Origin: Tagaea sp.
Lineage (GTDB): Bacteria > Pseudomonadota > Alphaproteobacteria > CACIAM-22H2
Direction of reading: 5' to 3'
NCBI GenBank assembly: GCA_023653245.1
Contig: JAMNXK010000188.1
Span: 1 to 5,418 of the forward strand
DNA length: 5,418 nt
Shown here: positions 1-5,153 of the stretch, piece by piece
Layout: each line of letters starts with the position of its first letter
How positions within the stretch are numbered: the first letter of the stretch is position 1
Notes under the pieces: model-generated
Database searches by the model: none
Told to the model about the DNA's origin: nothing
What the model saw: only the letters and a program-made list of their open reading frames with translations
Translations under genes and position numbers: made by a program

Positions 1-534
1 CACCGCGCGCAGCGTGCGGTCGCCGAGCACGTCGTAGATCGACTTCACCCGCGAAGCGTTCTCCTTGAAATACAGCGCTTCGCGCAAGCCGGGCGAGGCG
101 TCGCCTTGCGCCTTTTCGAACTCGTTCTTTCTGTAGCGCAACTCGATCGACTTGAGCGTCGCTTCGCTATTGATGTTCGCCGCGCCCACGGCCTGGAAGT
201 TCAGCGCTTGCGCCAACTCGCGGAAGCGCGGATCGTTCGTCCGGTTGGCATAGGAATTCTCGTCGGCGAGATTCGACGTCAGAACCTTGCGCAGCAGCCC
301 GCGCTTGTCGATCTCGCTCTCCAGGCCGTAAGCCGAGAGCACGAAATTCAAGAGGCGCCGATTGCCGAGCAAATCTTCGACGTTTTTGACCTTCGCCGCC
401 GCGGCTTGCGCGGAATCGACTTCCCGCTGAACCGAGGGCTGCTTGTTGAACCGCGCGCGCTGTTGCTCGCCCGACTTCTCGAGCTGCGTCCAGGCGACGA
501 CGGCGGGCAAGCCTCCAGTGATAGCACCTGCCAT
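1..534 (-). CDS. DUF1217 family flagellar-locus protein (3' end outside window)
   Basis: This reading frame is open from an ATG at 534 to the window edge, giving 178 residues with the C-terminus missing. The start is well supported: GGAGG at 540-544 lies 5 nt upstream. The protein is soluble, with no signal peptide or membrane segment. Residues about 1-50 are Ala/Gln/Lys rich and probably helical. A conserved block at about 52-113 contains LLGNRRLLNFVLSAYGLE, then KRGLLRKVLTSNLADENSYA, and a DPRFRELAQALNF stretch. I recognise this as typical of DUF1217, a family of unknown function found mostly in flagellar clusters of Alphaproteobacteria. A second block (YFKENASRVKSIYDVLGD, about 155-172) begins near the edge. 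It lies downstream of flbT in the same direction but has its own 136-bp upstream region, so it may be transcribed separately. The family call is by eye from motifs; the molecular role is unknown, and a part in flagellar assembly or regulation is inferred only from context. Confidence 0.8.
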   Translation of the reverse strand, partial: MAGAITGGLPAVVAWTQLEKSGEQQRARFNKQPSVQREVDSAQAAAAKVKNVEDLLGNRRLLNFVLSAYGLESEIDKRGLLRKVLTSNLADENSYANRTNDPRFRELAQALNFQAVGAANINSEATLKSIELRYRKNEFEKAQGDASPGLREALYFKENASRVKSIYDVLGDRTLRAV

Positions 535-548
535 GTCATCCTCCATTG

Positions 549-566
549 CGGGCCGTTCTCGGCCCG
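549..566 (-). promoter_or_regulatory. Hairpin in the leader of the DUF1217 gene
   Basis: A perfect 7-bp inverted repeat (CGGGCCG, loop AGAA, CGGCCCG on the minus strand) ends 4 nt upstream of the GGAGG ribosome binding site at 540-544. If transcription starts near 569, as the promoter proposed at 576-604 predicts, the hairpin fills nearly the whole 5' leader. It has no U-tract after it on either strand, so it is not an intrinsic terminator. It could affect mRNA stability or ribosome access, or bind a protein. The inverted repeat is seen directly; a function is inference. Confidence 0.4.
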
Positions 567-575
567 ACATTGGGG

Positions 576-604
576 AATGTAACGAAAGCTTTCGGGAGAC
601 GCAA
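576..604 (-). promoter_or_regulatory. Candidate sigma-70-type promoter for the DUF1217 gene
   Basis: On the minus strand, TTGCGT (599-604) and TACATT (576-581) are separated by exactly 17 bp. They match the -35 and -10 consensus at 3 of 6 and 4 of 6 positions, and the TTG core is the best-kept part of alphaproteobacterial -35 boxes. The predicted transcription start is near 569, giving a leader of about 35 nt. AT-rich DNA lies just upstream (605-660). The match is modest and no start site is known. Confidence 0.35.
583..594. promoter_or_regulatory. 12-bp perfect palindrome, possible operator
   Basis: CGAAAGCTTTCG is a perfect 12-bp palindrome lying wholly inside the 17-bp spacer of the candidate promoter at 576-604. 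A dimeric repressor bound there would block RNA polymerase. The palindrome is directly visible; operator function is inferred from its position, and I do not recognise it as the site of a known regulator. Confidence 0.3.
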
Positions 605-624
605 GTACAAACAAATTACATAAA

Positions 625-655
625 ATTATAAACGAATTTTTATGAGCAATATCAA
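625..655 (-). promoter_or_regulatory. Second, upstream promoter-like element
   Basis: The minus strand carries a perfect TATAAT (625-630) with TTGATA (650-655; 5 of 6 match to TTGACA) upstream. The 19-bp spacer is longer than the optimal 17. It lies in an AT-rich stretch (about 600-660) that stands out in this GC-rich window, so a chance TATAAT is quite possible. It may be a second promoter for the DUF1217 gene, or the stretch may simply act as an UP-like element. Confidence 0.25.
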
Positions 656-670
656 ATTCTTAAAGGACCG

Positions 671-1138
671 CTATTCGACTTCGCTATCTTCCATCGCGCG
701 CTGCTTGCCTTTCCCGCCTTCGGCCCCTTGGAGCAAGGTGCGGCCTTTCTCGGTGGTCTTGCCGAGCAGATCCCATTCGAATTTGATGAGGCGCTTGGCG
801 TCTTTGAGCCCGGGATAGAGTTCGCCCTTCTCCACGCGCGCGCGCAACGCATCGACGATCGGCTTGGATTGCGGGGCGGCGGCCTCGAAATCGTTCATGA
901 ACTGATGCAGCGCCTCGGAATAAGGCTTGGACTCGTCGGGAAACAGATAGAGGCATTGCAGCGTGTAATAGACGCGCAAGGCCGGCGTCGCGGCTTCGTC
1001 GAGCTGCAGGATGTCCTTCTGGCGCAGAATATTGCCGCGATTGCGGATCGCCAGCATGGCCAGCCCGCCGGTGTTCTCGATCACCACCCCGTTGATGATG
1101 ATTTTTTCGGCGGGATTGAGGCGCAAAACCAGCGGCAT
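671..1138 (-). CDS. flbT: Flagellar biosynthesis repressor FlbT
   Basis: This gene encodes a 155-residue cytoplasmic protein, close to the usual FlbT length of about 130-150. In Caulobacter, FlbT acts after transcription on flagellin mRNA: it associates with the flagellin 5' leader and couples flagellin synthesis to hook assembly. In other Alphaproteobacteria it can act as an activator. Family signals are the MPLVLRLNPAEKIIINGVVI start (residues 1-20), a GNILRQKDILQ block (35-45), an ATPALRVYYTLQCLYL block (50-65) and a GELYPGLKDAKRLIKFE stretch (105-121). The last 25 residues are Gly/Lys/Glu rich and look disordered. The ATG is preceded by GAGGG (1145-1149) with a 6-nt gap. It follows the GT41 glycosyltransferase gene by 30 nt in the same direction, so the two probably form an operon. 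The usual partner flaF is not beside it. No intrinsic terminator follows the stop at 671. Confidence 0.93.
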   Translation of the reverse strand: MPLVLRLNPAEKIIINGVVIENTGGLAMLAIRNRGNILRQKDILQLDEAATPALRVYYTLQCLYLFPDESKPYSEALHQFMNDFEAAAPQSKPIVDALRARVEKGELYPGLKDAKRLIKFEWDLLGKTTEKGRTLLQGAEGGKGKQRAMEDSEVE

Positions 1139-1173
1139 GAGGGTCCCTCGGACAGCGACGCTTTGGGATTATA
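1139..1173 (-). promoter_or_regulatory. flbT upstream element: extended -10 and palindromic ribosome binding site
   Basis: Within the 30-nt gap before flbT the minus strand has TGGTATAAT (-10 hexamer 1168-1173), an extended -10 that overlaps the GT41 stop codon; no good -35 is seen at 16-18 bp. The flbT ribosome binding site GAGGG is half of an 11-nt palindrome, GAGGGACCCTC (1139-1149), which abuts the ATG. The TATAAT could be a by-product of the Met-Val-stop codons, so an internal promoter for flbT is only a possibility. Confidence 0.3.
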
Positions 1174-2833
1174 CCATCGGGCGGCCGGGCACAACCCGCC
1201 GCCACAGTTCGCGATATATGGTTTCGAACGCGCGGGCGAGCCGGTGGCCGTCGCACAACGCCGAAGCGGCCAGCCGCGCGCGCAAACCGGCGCGCAATTC
1301 GCCCAGCTTCGCGGGGTCCGCGGCCAAGGCGGCCGCGCGCGCCACGAAGTCTTCCGGCGTCGCGGCGATCAGGTCGTCGAGTCCGACACGGGTCAGCAGC
1401 GACACGCCGACCCGGCTTGCATGCCGGTCGCCGGCGAGCGTCAGCACCGGCACGCCCATCCACAACGCCTCGCAAGTCGTCGTGGTGCCGTTATAGGGCG
1501 TCGGGTCGAGGGCGATGTCGACTTCGCCGTAAACCGCGATATGCGCCGCCACCCCATCGACGAAGCCGCGCAGATCGACACGCTCGGCGGGTAGGCCCGC
1601 GGCCGCGAGTGCTGCGCGCACCCGCTTGGCGGTCGGCGCTTCGTCGAGCCCGCGCGCTTTGATCAGCAGGCGCGCATCGGGAACGGCCGCGACCGCGCGC
1701 GCCCAAAGTGCGAGCGTGCGCGGGTTCAGTTTCGGCAGATTGTTGAACGAGCCGAAGGTCACGAAGCCGTTGCGCGCGAAAGGCGGCGGGCCGGGTTCGG
1801 GCGCGTAAGGCGGCGGCAGGTACGCCAAGAACCCATCCTTCACGCGGATCAACGGCTCGCTCGCCACGGCATCCGGTGGGTCGGTTTCGGCGTCGACCGG
1901 ACGCGCGTCGAACACGTCGAGCCCCGTGGTGCCGGGATAACCCAACCACGTGACTTGCACGGGTGCCGCACGGCGCGCGAAGGCGGTCAGGCGATTGCCG
2001 GTCGTGTGGCCCGCGCAATCGACCAAAACGTCGATCCCATCCGCGCGCGCTTGGGCCGCGAACGCGTCGTCGTCGCGCCCGGTCATGTCGCGCCAGACCA
2101 GGTCGAGACCTTGGAACGCTTGGGTCACGCCGTCGGGCGTCGCCACGTCCGAATAGGCGAAGAGCTCGACCTTCGCGCGATCATGCGCGGCGAGCAGCGG
2201 CGCCAGGAAATACGAGCAAGAGTGATTGGCGAAATCGGGCGAGACGTAAGCCACGCGCAAGCGCCGCTCGGGATCGGGATCGGCGGGCGCGGGGCGCGCG
2301 GCGCCGGGCGCGGGGTTCGGCCAGCTTTGCGCTTGCGCCAGCGCGTCGTCCGGTGCACCGACGGGATCGTAGTGCGCGCAGAACAAAGCGGCCGAGGCGA
2401 TCGCGGGATCGGCGGGTGCGCGCGCGCGCGCTTGCGCGAACGCCGCGCGCGCCGCTTCGGCCCGGCCTTGCGCTTGCAGCGCCAGCGCGCGCTTGGCCCA
2501 CGATGAAGCGTCGGGTGCAAGCGCCACGGCGCGCGCGAAGGCCGCTTCGGCTTCGGCCGGCCGCGCGCGTTCCATCGCCGCCTCGCCGAGCACGGACCAG
2601 GCCGGCGCGAATTCGGGAAAGCGCGCGACGGCGTCCGATGCGGCTTCGAAAGCCGCCGCGAACGCGCGCACGGCCATCAGCGACGCGGCCAAATTCACCC
2701 GCGCGGGCGCGAACCCCGGCGCCTCGTCCATCAGGCGGCGATAGAGCTCGATGGCTTCGCCCCACGCGCCCGCGCGCGCGCGCGCGTTGGCGGCGGCGAA
2801 CCTCGTGGAAACGTCCGAGTCGGAGATTGACAT
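1169..2833 (-). CDS. TPR-domain GT41 (SPINDLY/OGT-like) protein O-glycosyltransferase
   Basis: The 554-residue protein combines an N-terminal TPR domain with a C-terminal GT-B glycosyltransferase of family GT41. Four near-34-residue TPR units fill about 9-144, each ending in an AP or FP turn. The catalytic part starts at RLRVAYVSPDF (191-201). GT41 signatures follow: NH at 203-204 matching the conserved His of OGT, DCAGHTTGNRL (272-282), PVQVTWLGYPGTTG (291-304), FNNLPKLNP (363-371) with Lys368 at the position of the nucleotide-sugar-binding lysine, and DPTPYNGTTTTCEALWMGVP (443-462). No signal peptide is seen, so it acts in the cytoplasm. GT41 enzymes move a sugar from a nucleotide donor to Ser/Thr, and the TPRs hold the acceptor. 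With flbT 30 nt downstream, flagellin is the best acceptor guess, as for TPR-GT FlmG of Caulobacter; this is inference. The sugar is unknown. ATG 2833 is the only start near this end; an in-frame stop lies seven codons upstream. Confidence 0.9.
   Translation of the reverse strand: MSISDSDVSTRFAAANARARAGAWGEAIELYRRLMDEAPGFAPARVNLAASLMAVRAFAAAFEAASDAVARFPEFAPAWSVLGEAAMERARPAEAEAAFARAVALAPDASSWAKRALALQAQGRAEAARAAFAQARARAPADPAIASAALFCAHYDPVGAPDDALAQAQSWPNPAPGAARPAPADPDPERRLRVAYVSPDFANHSCSYFLAPLLAAHDRAKVELFAYSDVATPDGVTQAFQGLDLVWRDMTGRDDDAFAAQARADGIDVLVDCAGHTTGNRLTAFARRAAPVQVTWLGYPGTTGLDVFDARPVDAETDPPDAVASEPLIRVKDGFLAYLPPPYAPEPGPPPFARNGFVTFGSFNNLPKLNPRTLALWARAVAAVPDARLLIKARGLDEAPTAKRVRAALAAAGLPAERVDLRGFVDGVAAHIAVYGEVDIALDPTPYNGTTTTCEALWMGVPVLTLAGDRHASRVGVSLLTRVGLDDLIAATPEDFVARAAALAADPAKLGELRAGLRARLAASALCDGHRLARAFETIYRELWRRVVPGRPMV
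2771..2786. repeat. (CG)8 dinucleotide run in the 5' end of the GT41 gene
   Basis: Sixteen bases of uninterrupted CG lie within codons about 16-21 of the glycosyltransferase (Ala-Arg repeats). A shorter (GC)6 run is at 2418-2429 in the same gene. Such runs can adopt Z-form DNA and are possible slippage sites, but they also arise readily from Ala/Arg codons in GC-rich genomes. The frame is intact here. Confidence 0.6.
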
Positions 2834-2864
2834 GCCGATGGCGAGGGTAGTCTATCCCCCGCCT

Positions 2865-3608
2865 ATGGACCAAACCGACATCCGCCGGCTGGAATGCCTG
2901 TCGTTCAACGCGTGGCCCGCCTTGCGCACCACCTTGCGCGACGGCTGGGTCTTGCGCTTCGCCGAAGGCCACACCAAGCGCGCCAATTCGGCGAGCGCGC
3001 TGTGGCCTGGCGCGGGCCCGCTCGCCGCGCGCGTGGACGCGTTCGAAGCCGATTACCGGCGCGCGGGCCTCACGCCGATATTCCGCCTGACCCCGCTCGC
3101 CGAGCCCGGCCTCGACGACACCCTCGCCGCGCGCGGCTATTCGCGCTTCGACGAGAGCCTGGTCATGACACGCGACCTTTCGCGCACGGCGGCGCGGGGG
3201 GCGCCGGGCGTCGAACTCGAGCCGAACCCGGACGCGGGCTGGCTCGACGATCTGGCGCGCGCCGCTTGCGCCGGTGCGCGCGAGACCGCGATCCTCGCGC
3301 GCATGCTGGCGGGCCTGGTGCCGCGCGCCGCTTTCGTGCGCGTCAAGGAAAACGCAGCCGCCCGCGCCTTCGCGATGGGCGCGCTGGAGGACGGGCATCT
3401 CGGGATATTCGAAGTGCTGACCGTGCCCGAGGCGCGCGGGCGGGGCCTCGCGCGGCGCGCGATCGAAGCGTTGTTCGCCTGGGCCGGCGCCAACGGCGCG
3501 ACGCGCGCCTATCTGCAGGTGACCGACGACAACGCGGCCGCGCGCGCGCTCTACGCGTATCTCGGCTTCGCCACCGCCTATCGCTACCACTACCGCCGCG
3601 CGCCCTGA
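2865..3608 (+). CDS. GNAT family N-acetyltransferase
   Basis: The predicted protein has 247 residues and belongs to the acetyl-CoA-dependent N-acetyltransferases. The C-terminal half holds the GNAT core: FEVLTVPEARGRGLARRAI, with the acetyl-CoA pyrophosphate-binding R-x-x-G-x-A at 191-196, then YLQVTDDNAAARALYAYLGF (216-235) with Asn223 and Tyr230 in the usual places. The N-terminal half carries NAWPALRT, DGWVLRF (26-32) and KRANS (38-42), a layout I associate with a two-lobed GNAT subfamily that includes the actinobacterial CG3035/Rv0428c type. That subfamily call is tentative and the substrate is unknown. Start choice is uncertain. ATG 2865 lies just before the conserved IRRLE, but ATG 2832 has a better GGAG (2822-2825, 6-nt gap) and would add 11 residues, overlapping the GT41 start codon. 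It is the only plus-strand gene here; a link to flagella is unproven, though acetylating a sugar precursor is conceivable. Confidence 0.85.
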   Translation: MDQTDIRRLECLSFNAWPALRTTLRDGWVLRFAEGHTKRANSASALWPGAGPLAARVDAFEADYRRAGLTPIFRLTPLAEPGLDDTLAARGYSRFDESLVMTRDLSRTAARGAPGVELEPNPDAGWLDDLARAACAGARETAILARMLAGLVPRAAFVRVKENAAARAFAMGALEDGHLGIFEVLTVPEARGRGLARRAIEALFAWAGANGATRAYLQVTDDNAAARALYAYLGFATAYRYHYRRAP

Positions 3609-3641
3609 AAAAAAACGGGACCGCCGGAGTCCGGCGGTCCC
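3608..3641 (-). terminator. Rho-independent terminator of the flgE transcript
   Basis: A perfect 11-bp GC-rich stem (3617-3627 with 3631-3641, 3-nt loop) is followed on the minus strand by one G and eight Ts (3615-3608). It begins 33 nt after the flgE stop. There is no T-run on the plus-strand side, so it works for flgE and not for the convergent GNAT gene. The A8 tract on the plus strand includes the last base of the GNAT stop codon TGA (3606-3608). Confidence 0.92.
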
Positions 3642-3674
3642 GAGTTCACGGAACCGAAACGATGGCGGTCGAAA

Positions 3675-5129
3675 TCAGCGCTTCAGGTTGACCACTTCCT
3701 GCAGCATCTCGTCGGCGGTGGTGATGATGCGCGCGTTCGCCGAGTAGGAGCGCTGGGCGACGATCATCTTGGTGAACTCCTGGCCGATATCGGTGTTGGA
3801 GTTCTCCAGCGCGTTGGGATTGACGCCGCCGGCTTGACCGGTCAACGCCGCCTGATAGCCGATGAAGCCCGCCGCCGGCGAGTCGAGGAACGACTCGCCG
3901 TTCTGGCGCACCAAGCCGTCGGCGTTGTTGAACGTGCCCAGCGCCAACTGGAACTGCCGCAAGCGCTGGCCGTTGGTGTAGGTCGAGAAGACGTTGCCGT
4001 TGGTGTCGATCGACAGGCCGTTGTAGGAGCCCGCCGAGTAGCCGTCGGCGGTGATGTTCGACAGCGAGATCGACGTGCCGCCGAACTGGGTCGTGCCGCC
4101 GGCGACGTTGAGATCCGAAGGCTGGCCCGCCGTGGCGTCGGGCGCGCCGAATTCGAGGTTGATCGTCTGCGCGGGCGGCGGTGCGGTCAGCGACGGCGCG
4201 CCGTAGCTGAGCACCACGCGGCCGGTGCCCGCGGTGACCGCCGCCGTGAGCTGCGTGCCCGGCGCGGTCGTGCCCGCCACGGTGATGCCGGTGAGCAAGC
4301 CCGCGGTCGTGGTCGTGGTGCCGAAACTGAAATCGAGCACGACCGACTCGTTGCCGTTGGCCGAGCTGGTCGGCAGGGTGACGACCGCGCGCCATTGCGG
4401 CGCCGTGCCGGCGGCCGACGCGGCCACCGTGTTGGTGCCGTTCGCGGTGCTGGCGGTGACGGCGGGCAGCGTGCCCGTGCCGCCGAGCGCCGAGCGGTTG
4501 AACCACGTCACCGCGGCCGGGCGCGCCGCACCGTTGGCGTCGGTGATCGTGATCGTGCCGCCGTTGAACACGGTGTTCGCCGCCGCGTTGGACGGGATGT
4601 TGGCCGCGTAGGCCGCATTGGCGCTCGCCAGCGCGGGCAGCTGCGAGGTGTTGATCTGCACGGGCACCAGCGCGCCCTGGTTGGGTTGCGGGTTGGGCAC
4701 CGCCGTGGTGGGACGCGGCACCGAGCGGGCGAACAGGTACTTGCCGGCACCGTTGACCATGAAGCTGTTCTGGTCGAGCGAAAAATCGCCGCGACGGGTG
4801 AACTGGCGGACGTTGTTGCCGGTGAAGCCGGAGGCGCTCGTGGCGCCGTCTTCGACCGGCAGCCAGCCCGCGCCGGCGATGGCGATCGAGGTCGGCGAGG
4901 AATCCTGGATGATCGTGCCTTGCAGCGAGTTCACGAAATCCGGGCGGTTGGTGGCGCCGCCGGGATTGAAGAAGCGCTGCGAGGACGCCGACACGTAGCT
5001 CGAGAAATTCGAGTCGATCCGCTTGAAGCCGATCGTCTGCGAGTTCGCGACGTTGTCGGAGATGTAGTTGATCGCCGTTTGGAAGGCGTTCAAGCCGCTG
5101 ATGGCGGAGTTCATTGCGACGGTGGCCAT
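3675..5129 (-). CDS. flgE: Flagellar hook protein FlgE
   Basis: The 484-residue protein forms the hook, the curved joint between rod and filament. It is exported through the flagellar type III apparatus without a cleaved signal and assembles outside the cell. Family features in order: N-terminal rod/hook helix with AISGLNAFQTAINYISDNVA and NSQTIGFKR (residues 9-37); SIAIAGAGWLPVED (81-94); FTRRGDFSLDQNSFMVNGAG (110-129); a Thr/Ala/Gly/Asn-rich variable region at about 140-345; DGYSAGSYNGLSIDTNGNVF (362-381) and YTNGQRLRQFQLALGTF (384-400); and the C-terminal coiled coil ALENSNTDIGQEFTKMIVAQ through EMLQEVVNLKR (440-484). There are no cysteines, as is usual for axial proteins. Retention of both termini and the FlgE middle blocks argues against FlgG, FlgF or FlgK. 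AGGAG at 5139-5143 with a 9-nt gap supports ATG 5129. It follows the FlgL-like gene by 24 nt, presumably in one operon, and ends at the terminator at 3608-3641. Confidence 0.92.
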   Translation of the reverse strand: MATVAMNSAISGLNAFQTAINYISDNVANSQTIGFKRIDSNFSSYVSASSQRFFNPGGATNRPDFVNSLQGTIIQDSSPTSIAIAGAGWLPVEDGATSASGFTGNNVRQFTRRGDFSLDQNSFMVNGAGKYLFARSVPRPTTAVPNPQPNQGALVPVQINTSQLPALASANAAYAANIPSNAAANTVFNGGTITITDANGAARPAAVTWFNRSALGGTGTLPAVTASTANGTNTVAASAAGTAPQWRAVVTLPTSSANGNESVVLDFSFGTTTTTAGLLTGITVAGTTAPGTQLTAAVTAGTGRVVLSYGAPSLTAPPPAQTINLEFGAPDATAGQPSDLNVAGGTTQFGGTSISLSNITADGYSAGSYNGLSIDTNGNVFSTYTNGQRLRQFQLALGTFNNADGLVRQNGESFLDSPAAGFIGYQAALTGQAGGVNPNALENSNTDIGQEFTKMIVAQRSYSANARIITTADEMLQEVVNLKR

Positions 5130-5138
5130 GGTTTCGGT

Positions 5139-5143
5139 CTCCT
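5139..5143 (-). promoter_or_regulatory. flgE ribosome binding site
   Basis: AGGAG on the minus strand sits 9 nt before ATG 5129 and fixes this start over the in-frame ATG five codons in (Met6). It lies within the 24-nt gap after the FlgL-like stop codon, consistent with translation from a shared transcript. Confidence 0.7.
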
Positions 5144-5153
5144 ATTCTATATC

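Noticed and set aside
549..566. Hairpin as an intrinsic terminator of flbT
   Set aside because: The stem is only 7 bp and is followed by CAATGG on the minus strand and ACATTGG on the plus strand, with no T-run.
106..582. Plus-strand open frame opposite the DUF1217 gene
   Set aside because: The minus-strand frame has clear family motifs, a good ribosome binding site and runs through the window edge; the plus-strand frame has none of these.
599..625. Sigma-54 (-24/-12) promoter before the DUF1217 gene, as in many flagellar operons
   Set aside because: A TTGC is present, but there is no GG at the required distance upstream.
728..1594. Long plus-strand open frame of 288 codons across flbT and the GT41 end
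   Set aside because: It is antisense to two well-recognised genes, has no recognisable family pattern and reflects the scarcity of stop codons in GC-rich DNA.
1963..2850. Plus-strand open frame of 295 codons opposite the GT41 gene
   Set aside because: Its translation is an Arg/Ala/Pro-rich low-complexity product typical of a frame shadow of GC-rich coding sequence.
2181..3590. Minus-strand open frame of 469 codons across the GNAT gene and GT41 N-terminus
   Set aside because: It overlaps two real genes in another frame or strand, is Arg/Ala-rich and shows no domain.
3642..3674. Small RNA or other element between the terminator and flgE
   Set aside because: Only 33 nt with no promoter or extra structure; it is the flgE 3' untranslated region.
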